NCBI RefSeq assembly: GCF_900215435.1
Contig: NZ_OCMY01000001.1
Span: forward strand, 2,666,001 to 2,730,000
Origin: Candidatus Pantoea floridensis
Lineage (GTDB): Bacteria; Pseudomonadota; Gammaproteobacteria; Enterobacterales; Enterobacteriaceae
Direction of reading: 5' to 3'
DNA length: 64,000 bases
Shown here: piece by piece, positions 36,503-44,861 of the stretch
How the letters are laid out: every line of letters begins with the position of its first letter
Position numbering within the stretch: the stretch's first letter is position 1
Program-made: the position numbers and the translations under genes
The notes under the pieces: model-generated
The model's input: the letters and a program-made list of their open reading frames with translations, nothing else
The model's database searches: none
What the model was told of the DNA's origin: nothing

Positions 36503-37584
36503 AAGCAGTTCCTAATAAAATGTTTGTTTAATGAGTCTTTGAATGCATTAATATCAAATTTATCTTGCGTGTTACCGTTCATTGAGCTCTTCAGTAATGC
36601 ATATATAAACAGGAAGTTCGGGACGTCGTTCGTGATTTCAAAAATAATGCTAGATCGAAGTCTGTTTTTTAGATTTGGAAAATCAATGTAAGTTTTTTCT
36701 TTCCAGTTTGCTTTTTCTAAATAGGATTGTGCTTTTTCTCTTGCATATTCGTTTCTATATTCAGAGAAAAAAATTAGCCTTCTTTCTTCTTGTCGCTTAG
36801 TAAATAATGCATCATCAGCTCTTGATGTTTGCACGTTAACATTGAGAGATATAATGCCTTTGGATAAATAATAATGAATGGTTCTAAAAAAAACACCATT
36901 ACCTATGATAACGGTTGGCTTAGAGCAGTTGAGTTCTTTATCAATAGCACACCTAAACCTTAAGCAAGAGAGGAAACTGTCAGTCACAGAATTGTTTGTT
37001 ACTAAGTTTAGTAAGAAATTGTAGCCAAATATAGATGGATGCAAACTTGAATCTATAAACAGGAAGTCTAAGTCTAAATTATTTAATTCACTCAGAACTA
37101 TTGTTTTAGAATGGTATCTTTTTTCAAAGAAAGCATAATTCCAATGGGGGTGGTTATATTCATCCCCCTCAGAATGTCTACCTGATTTTTTATTTGTGAA
37201 TTCACGAATGTATAGATCCCAAAATATAAGCTTAACGTTTTTCATTTCACTAATTACATCAAGTGAATCAAGACATTTTGCTAGCATTATTGAATCATTT
37301 ACACTGTTGATGTTCTCTTTTACAATTCCGAGGCTTCGTGTTTTTTCATTGTTTAAAACGGCATTTCCAAATCTAAAGTCGCCAATTAAAATATAAATCT
37401 CATCATATTTCTTAACTGCTTCATTTAAAAACGAAAGCAGTCCTTCATCCCATATAGGAAGCCCTCCTATAGCATAGTTATCATAATGAGGAAGTTCTGT
37501 AAGGACATTGTTGAATAATTGTTCCCACCGCACGATATGAGATGGCCCAATAATGCATTTTTTATTATTGATTCTTTCTGGCAT
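36490..37584 (-). CDS. Unrecognised capsule-locus protein, weakly SGNH-like N-terminus (364 aa)
   Basis: I do not recognise this family. Near the N-terminus there is CIIGPSHIVRWEQLF, then YAIGGLPIWDEGLL, then YILIGDFRFGNAV. Further on comes FIDSSLHPSIFGYNFL. The spacing of a GxS turn, a Gly/Asp-Phe block and a late Asp...His-Pro vaguely recalls SGNH/GDSL hydrolases, which often acetylate or deacetylate glycans. The D-x-x-x-H spacing is not canonical. No signal peptide or membrane helix is evident. It overlaps the aldolase gene by 13 bp and the upstream gene by 20 bp. It shares the AT-rich composition of the block. Confidence 0.7.
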   Translation of the reverse strand: MPERINNKKCIIGPSHIVRWEQLFNNVLTELPHYDNYAIGGLPIWDEGLLSFLNEAVKKYDEIYILIGDFRFGNAVLNNEKTRSLGIVKENINSVNDSIMLAKCLDSLDVISEMKNVKLIFWDLYIREFTNKKSGRHSEGDEYNHPHWNYAFFEKRYHSKTIVLSELNNLDLDFLFIDSSLHPSIFGYNFLLNLVTNNSVTDSFLSCLRFRCAIDKELNCSKPTVIIGNGVFFRTIHYYLSKGIISLNVNVQTSRADDALFTKRQEERRLIFFSEYRNEYAREKAQSYLEKANWKEKTYIDFPNLKNRLRSSIIFEITNDVPNFLFIYALLKSSMNGNTQDKFDINAFKDSLNKHFIRNCLCLS

Positions 37585-38563
37585 CTATTTTCTCTTTAAT
37601 GGTGTTAAAAAAATCGACTTTATTACTCAATGTTCTAAATCTAATGAACAAGGGTGATAATTCAACTATTTTATTATTTCCATTGAATGGTGATATTCTT
37701 GTAGAAGAATTAATGTTATTTTTAAGGCACCTGGTGGATATTATTAAGCTCAATTTTCCTAATTCCAGAAGTGCAGTGCAGTCAGATAACTGAGCAAGTA
37801 ACCAATCATTTCTAGGATTGTAGAGGTCTATCAAGCTATTTCTAGAGAAAATAAACTGAGATAATAAAAGATTTCCTGCTAACTCCCACTGGTCATCTTC
37901 GATATATAACAGAGATAAAAGAATCATCCCTTGAATGGCATTCCAATAGCATAAAGGGTTAAGATTAATTCTATAATAATTTTTTTTTACTAAGTTAAGA
38001 AATTCTTTTGCTTCTTCTTTTCTATCTAGTGCTATTAGTAACATTGCTAATGTTGCAGAAGATGATATAAACCATCTTATCGAGTGCGGGTTGGTATCAT
38101 CGACGGCTGCGTCGTACTTTCTTTTTAAACAAACAATGTCATCTATTATGTTTTTTCTCTTGTCAAGATCATCTATTATTCGATAGGAAATAATTGTTAG
38201 CATCGCTCCTAAATATGGGCAGTTAAGAGGTATTTTTTTGATGTTATTCTTAACAAGGAAATATAATTCATCATTTGTGAATTTTCTAGCTCCCGCATTT
38301 ACGATACTCTCAGTCATGTAATCATCGTTAAAATAATTATTTTTATCTAATATGAATTTATCAAAATTAACATCAATTTCATTGACAGAGATAATGCTTT
38401 CAAAAATATCAATTGCATCAATTTGTATTATTAGAACATAACCATCTTTTTCTGCTTTTAATTCATAAGGTTTTTTTAATGGTAAGCCTTTTATTTCAAT
38501 AAAAGGATCTTTACAACTGTCTAAAAGAATGTGAATGTTATTTTTTTCAATGATGATATTCAT
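37565..38563 (-). CDS. Unrecognised capsule-locus protein (332 aa)
   Basis: I do not recognise this protein. The first 85 residues are Ile/Asp-rich and beta-like. The rest reads as alpha-helical, with regular Leu/Ile spacing and segments such as LAMLLIALDRKEEAKEFLNLV and CYWNAIQGMILLSLLYIED that recall TPR-like helical hairpins. There is no signal peptide, and the hydrophobic stretches look like helix cores rather than membrane spans. It starts 4 bp inside the upstream glycosyltransferase gene and overlaps the next gene by 20 bp. It is probably cytoplasmic and dedicated to the same glycan. Confidence 0.7.
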   Translation of the reverse strand: MNIIIEKNNIHILLDSCKDPFIEIKGLPLKKPYELKAEKDGYVLIIQIDAIDIFESIISVNEIDVNFDKFILDKNNYFNDDYMTESIVNAGARKFTNDELYFLVKNNIKKIPLNCPYLGAMLTIISYRIIDDLDKRKNIIDDIVCLKRKYDAAVDDTNPHSIRWFISSSATLAMLLIALDRKEEAKEFLNLVKKNYYRINLNPLCYWNAIQGMILLSLLYIEDDQWELAGNLLLSQFIFSRNSLIDLYNPRNDWLLAQLSDCTALLELGKLSLIISTRCLKNNINSSTRISPFNGNNKIVELSPLFIRFRTLSNKVDFFNTIKEKIDARKNQ

Positions 38564-41500
38564 ACTAGAGTTCCATAAATTTTAAAAAGTTCATCAACTT
38601 GTGAGCAATCAAAGCGAATCACTTTAGGGGGTGCAACCCCTTTAAATTTGACAGTGTTACAATTAATTGTGTTGAGTACTTTATTCAAACACTCTGCCTC
38701 AGGTTTTATTATAAATCCAGTTTCACCTTCAATGATATCTTCGCCTATGCCTCCGCGATCACTTGCTACTATCCAGCATCCACATGCTGCAGCCTCTCGA
38801 GTTACCAGTCCAAAACTTTCAGGCCATATTGATGGAGAAAAAAGTACATCTATTTGACGGTAAAGCTCAACAATATTATCTTGGGAGAATCTCCCCAAAA
38901 TAGTTACCGGAACTATTCCCCATAGAGTTTTTTCTAAATAATTTTCGTCTTTGCTATGGTCTACAACAATTAATTCAATATTATTTGGTTGCAATTTTTC
39001 AATTGCTGATTTCAATAAGAAGTAGCCTTTATGTTCCGACATGCCACCGATATGTCCGCATATGACCTTTTTACTTTCACTGGTTTCCTTTAACGCCCAA
39101 GGTTGGTTAGAACTAATACCATTTCGATTGATATGAATTTGGTTGATACCGTTTTTACGATAAATTTCTGCAAATGATTCTGATACTGTTAATAACTTAT
39201 TGGCACCTAATAATAAATCAGTAAGATATTCTGCACGCTCTATTGATTGTGAAAATGTAATGTTATTAGGTAGTGCCCTTGGAGCAAAACGATCTGGATG
39301 TCCTTCACTGTATACTTTGCCATTGGAATCTACCAAGAATTGGTAATCTGAAATCCACCATGCATCATGTACAGTAACAATATACGGAATGCCAGCATTC
39401 TTTGTAGCTTCCACTACTGAACCAGTTAGCCTTTGCACACAGTGGAAATGTACCAAATCAGGTTTTTCAAGCTCTAGAAATTTTTCAAAAAGTGAATACA
39501 TCTCGGGATCTTGAGGATGCCAATCCATATTTTCACGATGAAGTACCGTTGAACGGTAAACGGTAATCCCTTCTTGCCTGTATGTTTCTAATTGATAAGG
39601 TTTGGTACAGCGTTCATCAGTAGTGAATACCGTAAGTTCAATGTCATTTCCGTACTTATGTTGAAGAATAGCTGCATTATCAGCTACGACGCGTGTAGCT
39701 CCACCAATGGACTGAGGAGGAAAAAAAACATTAACCAAAGCAATTTTATGTTTTTTAGGCTTTTTACTAACAAGACCATCAAGTTGAGTTGCGAATTGTC
39801 TGCCGAGAGAGTCAGTACTATAATTCTCTTCTGCCTTTGCAAAAGATTTTTGAGCTAATTGCTGTCTTAAATTTTTATTTTCAACTAATTTACATAATGC
39901 AGTAAACCACTCCTCTTTACTCGTGACAAGTAAAGCATCTTCTCCATCAATAAGTACATCTCTATAGTTCTGAGTGCTACTTAATACGGATGGGACGCTG
40001 AAGCGAGCGGCCTCTAACCATTTCAATTCGCTCTTACACGCATTTATTGGGTCATCATGTAATACTGCCAAATTAATATCAGCCTGTTGCAGTAAACTCA
40101 AGTAAGCTTTGATGCTTGATATTGGTGGAACTTGCTTCAACTGTGAAGAAAAATTTTCGATAAAATGAGTCGGTAGTTTTAAATAACCTACGATAATTAA
40201 TCGTACGTGGGGATATTTTTGTAAAATTCGTGTTAGTGCAGGTAGGGCTAGCTCAGTGAAATCACTATTATGTGCCTGCGTACCACTTCCATAAAAAATA
40301 TCAATAGTCCCATCATTTTTTTGTTCAACGTTTCTGAGAATATCACGATCATCTATCCCATTACGATGAAGAAGACACATACCATTTGAAACTAATACCT
40401 TAAGTTTTTCACAGAGAGGGAGTGTTGATGCGATACCGTACTGGCATAATCGTGCCGCTGCATAAAACAGCCCCATACCTTTACGCAACTCAATGTGAGT
40501 GTCTAATGTAACGTACCCACCATAACTCTCAAGATTTGCGGGATATAACGTATCAAAAAGTAGATCATCTATTTCAAAGAATGACAATTTTCCGGCAGCA
40601 TTGACTTTTGCAATGGCTTTAATTACTTCTGGTACTGCTGGTACTCTATAAAATATGACTATATCATTTAAGGCTAATTCATTACTCTTGTCAGCTAAAT
40701 CTGTCCAACTAATACAAGTGACAATTTTTCCTTGCCGCTTAAGCTGCTCTGCTTTTTGGTTGATACGATACCGTACACATTGAGGAATATGATAATCACC
40801 AACAATAAGGATTCGATTACTATTGATGCTGACTTTTGGATTCGGATTATTTGTGTCCCCATAAGCAGAAAGGTATGACTTATAAATGTTTTCAGTACAC
40901 TGCCAGGTAATATCTCGTAAATCTTTTCGCTTATCAAGTATCGCTAGTGATTGTAATTGACTTGAAAGACTAGTGAAATATTTTCTTGCATATAAATCTA
41001 ATTGTTCTATTTGTTGTGTGAACTCTGGATGAGAATTGCAGCCTTTGGCAATGGTTGTTAATGCTTCATAATGCAAATGACATGCACTTTCGGCTTTTGC
41101 TAATGATGTATACAAGTAACGGCTTGAATTTTCCTTGTGATTTTTAGTTGTCTTTATTTGAGCTTCATAATATATATTTAATGCAGCCCTAAAATCTCCT
41201 GCATCTAAATAAGTGTTTCCAAGAAGTTCTAAAACGCGCGCTGTAGAATGAAAATACAGAGACAATTGATAAGCTGAACGAGCCGCTAGACGCTCATGTT
41301 CCGAACCTTTCTCTTTATAGGTGAGATAAAATGATTTACCAAGCCGTTCATAGAAACTTGCATTATCACCAGGATTATCAGCAAATTTTATAGGTTGAAA
41401 TATTTTTCCTCTAAGAACGTCCTGGATCGTTTCTATTGTTACATGCTGGTCATTATCTTTGTTTAAATCTATAAACTTTTCAATATCGTTTTCATTTATT

Positions 41501-41871
41501 GATAGGGAAGCATAACCACCGTGTGTTTTCATCCATTCGGCCAATGTTCTAGCACGGCCTTCTTTTTTTCCATGGATTAGCCAGTGTATTTTTGCCTGGG
41601 TTTTATTCAATCCGCCACTTTGACCAATATCAGGGTAATTTCGGCAGTAAAAGTCAGGATCTATTTCAAATTCATATTCATTTATATTGTGTAATTCATG
41701 GTTTTTTAGTAGCTGCTGTATATTTGGACTGCGTCTTTCATGTATCCCATACTGTTGCCAATGTCGCTGTAAGTCTTCGTCGCTTTTATCGGAAAGATCG
41801 TTGTAATATTCCCCGTAAAATTCGGTATCTAATTCTGGTGATGATATGGTCTTCTTTTTTCGCTTAAACAT
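38560..41871 (-). CDS. Large two-domain glycosyltransferase (two GT-B units, 1103 aa)
   Basis: A predicted capsule glycosyltransferase with two complete GT-B-like units. Residues 1 to about 160 contain two FYGEYYNDL / DFYCRNYPDIG repeats, a motif common ahead of glycan transferases in surface-polysaccharide loci. About 160-330 is helical and TPR-like. A first transferase unit spans about 340-710, with ILIVGDYHIPQCVRYR, VRLIIVGYLKLP and LKWLEAARFSVPSVLS. A second runs from about 720, with VNVFFPPQSIGGATRV, then SPSIWPESFGLVTREAAACG and the donor-site Glu of family GT4. Two active sites suggest it adds two sugars in sequence. It is the first gene of the AT-rich operon, 256 bp after kpsE. Confidence 0.85.
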   Translation of the reverse strand: MFKRKKKTISSPELDTEFYGEYYNDLSDKSDEDLQRHWQQYGIHERRSPNIQQLLKNHELHNINEYEFEIDPDFYCRNYPDIGQSGGLNKTQAKIHWLIHGKKEGRARTLAEWMKTHGGYASLSINENDIEKFIDLNKDNDQHVTIETIQDVLRGKIFQPIKFADNPGDNASFYERLGKSFYLTYKEKGSEHERLAARSAYQLSLYFHSTARVLELLGNTYLDAGDFRAALNIYYEAQIKTTKNHKENSSRYLYTSLAKAESACHLHYEALTTIAKGCNSHPEFTQQIEQLDLYARKYFTSLSSQLQSLAILDKRKDLRDITWQCTENIYKSYLSAYGDTNNPNPKVSINSNRILIVGDYHIPQCVRYRINQKAEQLKRQGKIVTCISWTDLADKSNELALNDIVIFYRVPAVPEVIKAIAKVNAAGKLSFFEIDDLLFDTLYPANLESYGGYVTLDTHIELRKGMGLFYAAARLCQYGIASTLPLCEKLKVLVSNGMCLLHRNGIDDRDILRNVEQKNDGTIDIFYGSGTQAHNSDFTELALPALTRILQKYPHVRLIIVGYLKLPTHFIENFSSQLKQVPPISSIKAYLSLLQQADINLAVLHDDPINACKSELKWLEAARFSVPSVLSSTQNYRDVLIDGEDALLVTSKEEWFTALCKLVENKNLRQQLAQKSFAKAEENYSTDSLGRQFATQLDGLVSKKPKKHKIALVNVFFPPQSIGGATRVVADNAAILQHKYGNDIELTVFTTDERCTKPYQLETYRQEGITVYRSTVLHRENMDWHPQDPEMYSLFEKFLELEKPDLVHFHCVQRLTGSVVEATKNAGIPYIVTVHDAWWISDYQFLVDSNGKVYSEGHPDRFAPRALPNNITFSQSIERAEYLTDLLLGANKLLTVSESFAEIYRKNGINQIHINRNGISSNQPWALKETSESKKVICGHIGGMSEHKGYFLLKSAIEKLQPNNIELIVVDHSKDENYLEKTLWGIVPVTILGRFSQDNIVELYRQIDVLFSPSIWPESFGLVTREAAACGCWIVASDRGGIGEDIIEGETGFIIKPEAECLNKVLNTINCNTVKFKGVAPPKVIRFDCSQVDELFKIYGTLV

Positions 41872-42127
41872 AGATCCTACAATTTATATTGATGGTTTTT
41901 CAACCTATGAAAATAGTGGGGTGTTAGTTTTATTACAGTTCTAACAATAATAAAAATAAATATAGAGGTGTTTCAAAAATATAACCCAACTGTTTTAGTG
42001 TGGTTTGCGCTTATTAAATGTTTTAAGTGTTTTGTTTTTAAGGTTTTCACTTAATAAACTTCACTATGGCATTAATTTTAATTGCTCATTTAAATCTTTA
42101 CACCTTTATTTCCATATGTTTTAAATA
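41872..42127. other. AT-rich gap between kpsE and the large glycosyltransferase gene
   Basis: No gene and no clear terminator were found. The stretch is very AT-rich and marks the left edge of the conserved export genes. Transcripts from the JUMPStart promoter could read through it under RfaH control. Confidence 0.35.
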
Positions 42128-43330
42128 CTAATCCTGATGCTCTCTCAAAGTAGCTAATCCCATCACAATCAAGCCATACATCAAACTAAGCAGTACGCCG
42201 ACGGTAGCTAAGTTATAGAGGCGTCGCGGATATTCAGCATCTTCAGCGAGCGAAGGCTGGCTAACCACCAATAGATGCTTAAGTTTGCGGTATGCTTCGA
42301 CTCTGGACTGCTCAAGGGTAATAAGCCCCGTTTTATAGATGTCCGCCGCCAGTGTTGCCTGGGTTTGTACATCTAAATAACTGGCGGTGACTTCATTCAT
42401 GGCGTTTTTATCAACGCCCGTTAAGCGGTTTTGTTCCTGCGTTAGCTGCTGAGTTAATGCATTGACGGTGGCCTGCGCAGAGATAACGGCAGGTGCCGTT
42501 TCGTTCATGTAGCTTTGTAACTGTTTCAGTTGTGCCTGCTGACGCGCCAATTCGCCTTCAATTTGGCTTACCACACCCAAGCGGGCGCTGCTGGTAGATT
42601 CCGGGCTAATTAGGTGGTGGTTATTCTGGAACTCCAGCACTTTGACTTTCTCGGCTTGAAGCCGTTGGTAAGCACGGCCGACTTCTTTTTCAACAAAGGC
42701 GAGCTGTTCCAGCGCTACCTGGTGTCCCAATTTATTAATGAAGCGATCGGATTCTTGCAACATCAATTTGATGACTCTCTGGCCATACGCGGGATCAAAG
42801 GCCTGCAGTTCGATTGTCATTACGCCGGATATTTCATCCAGACGCAGCGCCAGATGATCGCGATAATATTTTAGGAATGCTTCCTGGCTGATGTTGCTAC
42901 CGAGGCGGGAAAAAAAGTCTACTTGGTGGTTCTGGTAATGGGCTTTCAAGCCCAATTCTTTATCCAGTTTTGCCAGCAGATCGGGAGATTTAAGATACTC
43001 CTGGATAAGCTGCACATCTTGATGATTACTGCCACCCAGACCCAATAGTGATAGGGCATCGGGCAACATTTTAAGCTGGTCTGCTTGCTTTACAACGATC
43101 TCAGCCCGGCTGACATAGCGATCGGAGGCGATAAAACCAAAGTAGATTCCGGCTATGGCAAAACAGACCACCACCCATAGAAAGCTGCCAAGCTTAAGGC
43201 TTTTTTTCCAGGAACGATGAGCAAGGCTATAACCTTTAGAATCAACAATAAAACTCTTAGGCTTGGTTTTTAATTTTTTAAGTTTGCGCTTTAAACACGA
43301 AGCGGGTTTGGAACGAGTTGGCTGGTTCAT
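42128..43330 (-). CDS. kpsE: KpsE-like capsule export inner membrane protein
   Basis: A polysaccharide co-polymerase/export family protein that spans the periplasm and joins the KpsMT transporter to KpsD. 400 aa. It has a basic N-terminus rich in K/R, a first transmembrane segment near 44-70 (SFLWVVVCFAIAGIYFGF), and a long periplasmic coiled region with ALEQLAFVEKEVGRAYQRL. A second membrane segment lies near the C-terminus (NLATVGVLLSLMYGLIVMG). It lies 15 bases downstream of kpsT in the order kpsD-kpsM-kpsT-kpsE. Confidence 0.95.
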   Translation of the reverse strand: MNQPTRSKPASCLKRKLKKLKTKPKSFIVDSKGYSLAHRSWKKSLKLGSFLWVVVCFAIAGIYFGFIASDRYVSRAEIVVKQADQLKMLPDALSLLGLGGSNHQDVQLIQEYLKSPDLLAKLDKELGLKAHYQNHQVDFFSRLGSNISQEAFLKYYRDHLALRLDEISGVMTIELQAFDPAYGQRVIKLMLQESDRFINKLGHQVALEQLAFVEKEVGRAYQRLQAEKVKVLEFQNNHHLISPESTSSARLGVVSQIEGELARQQAQLKQLQSYMNETAPAVISAQATVNALTQQLTQEQNRLTGVDKNAMNEVTASYLDVQTQATLAADIYKTGLITLEQSRVEAYRKLKHLLVVSQPSLAEDAEYPRRLYNLATVGVLLSLMYGLIVMGLATLREHQD

Positions 43331-43345
43331 GGTTTTATTGGCTTG

Positions 43346-43996
43346 TTATAAATTTTGATAAATACGAATGGCGTCTTCAATATCGTCAAACATCTCAAGA
43401 GTGTTATTACGCAGCACTATTCCCATGTCGCATTGCTGGCGTAAGTTCTTTATATCGTGTGTGACCATAATCAGGTTTGCGGTTTGGCGTTTTTCTGTGA
43501 AAACGTCAATGCACTTCTGTTTAAAGCGGGCATCGCCCACTGAGGTAATCTCGTCAGTCAGATAGATGTCAAAATCAAAGGCCATGCTCATGGCAAATGC
43601 GAATTTTGATTTCATACCACTGGAATAGGCTTTAATCGGCAATTCAAAATGCTGGCCGATTTCTGAGAACTCTTTCACCCACTCTTCAATAGCCTGTGTG
43701 TCGCGGACACCATGGATACGGCAGACAAAGCGGGTATTTTCTCGTCCGGTCATACTGCCCTGAAAACCACCGCCAAGAGCGAGTGGCCAGGAAACACGAC
43801 AGTGACGCGTTAGCTTTCCTTTATTGGGCATATCCATCCCGCCCAGCAGGCGCAGCAGGGTGGATTTTCCTGCTCCGTTCGATCCTAAAATACCAATATT
43901 GCGATTGCGCGGTAATGTCAGGCTCACGTCACGTAATATATAGTTGCGGCCAAATTTGGTGGGATAATACTTCGTTACGTTATCAAGAATAATCAT
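43346..43996 (-). CDS. kpsT: KpsT-like capsule ABC transporter ATPase
   Basis: The ATPase subunit that powers export of lipid-linked capsule through KpsM. Walker A is GSNGAGKST at residues 38-46. SWPLALGGGFQGSMTGREN is the family's characteristic segment. The signature is YSSGMKSKFAFAMSMA, Walker B is DIYLTDEITSVGD, and the switch His is in MVTHD. The frame is open to 44047, but the ATG at 43996 (start MIILDNVTKYY) matches the family start, follows an AGGG, and lies 11 bases after the kpsM stop. This gives 216 aa, the normal length. Confidence 0.95.
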   Translation of the reverse strand: MIILDNVTKYYPTKFGRNYILRDVSLTLPRNRNIGILGSNGAGKSTLLRLLGGMDMPNKGKLTRHCRVSWPLALGGGFQGSMTGRENTRFVCRIHGVRDTQAIEEWVKEFSEIGQHFELPIKAYSSGMKSKFAFAMSMAFDFDIYLTDEITSVGDARFKQKCIDVFTEKRQTANLIMVTHDIKNLRQQCDMGIVLRNNTLEMFDDIEDAIRIYQNL

Positions 43997-44007
43997 CTTA
44001 TTAAGCC

Positions 44008-44808
44008 CTAGCTGGCGAGCAGTCGACGATGGCTCAGGCGATAGCAACTCATGGCAAATGTCAGTAGCACTAACGTTAAGCTGATTAGGTAGCTCCAGCT
44101 GACGTCAGGGCTGGCATAGCCCGTTATCCAGCCGCAGCGTATCAACTCAATGGCATGTACCAGCGGGTTCCAAATAAACCAGTGCTGAAACTGCGGTGGT
44201 ACGGTTGCAAGGGGATACATAACGCAAGAGATAAACATCAGCGGCATCATCATCAGGCTGAGAAACTTATCTGCTTCTTTAAATAAATTACTTAGAACAC
44301 AGAAATTTATACCGAGTGAAAATGAAAAAATCATCAGTAAGAAATAGATAAGAATGACCTGCAAAGGATCGTGCGGAATAGCATCAAAACCAAACCATAA
44401 TAATCCCAATACCAGTACGCAGCCCACAAACAGGCCAATAATGGCTTCGAGAATAAAGCGAGCAACAAAAGTGGAGAACGGAGTGACCTGTCGATAACAA
44501 AACAGAGCTTTATTTGCACTGACTGCCAATTGCAGTTTACTCACCACATTTCGGAAAAACAAAAAGGGTAAATAACTGGCGGTTATAAATAGTGGTGCAG
44601 GTGCCCCGCCAAACCCACTTTGTCCGCGCATGCCAAAAATCAGGCTAAATACGCTAATCATCAGCAATGGATCCAATAAGGCCCACGCATACCCTAGTCG
44701 GTAGCTGCCAAAGCGGGTTTTCAATTCACGGATAAGCAGGCCAAAGGTGACATCGCGTAGCACCTGAAACGAGCTGCGCGGTATTTGGTTAAGAACGGGT
44801 TTAAACAT
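44008..44808 (-). CDS. kpsM: KpsM-like capsule ABC transporter permease
   Basis: An ABC-2-type integral membrane subunit for capsule export, 266 aa. The N-terminal amphipathic part includes LLIRELKTRFGSYRLGYAWALLDPLLMI, highly typical of KpsM/Wzm. About six hydrophobic spans follow, including YFLLMIFSFSLGINFCVLSN and LVSLTLVLLTFAMSC-like helices. It lies between kpsD and kpsT with short spacing. Confidence 0.95.
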   Translation of the reverse strand: MFKPVLNQIPRSSFQVLRDVTFGLLIRELKTRFGSYRLGYAWALLDPLLMISVFSLIFGMRGQSGFGGAPAPLFITASYLPFLFFRNVVSKLQLAVSANKALFCYRQVTPFSTFVARFILEAIIGLFVGCVLVLGLLWFGFDAIPHDPLQVILIYFLLMIFSFSLGINFCVLSNLFKEADKFLSLMMMPLMFISCVMYPLATVPPQFQHWFIWNPLVHAIELIRCGWITGYASPDVSWSYLISLTLVLLTFAMSCYRLSHRRLLAS

Positions 44809-44861
44809 AGAAAATTATGACCTTATGGTAGCCTCACCTGCAGGCGAGGCTACCTTGGGGA

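Noticed and set aside
43997..44047. N-terminal extension of kpsT into kpsM
   Set aside because: The extra 17 residues have no family counterpart. The ATG at 43996 fits the KpsT start and the gene spacing.
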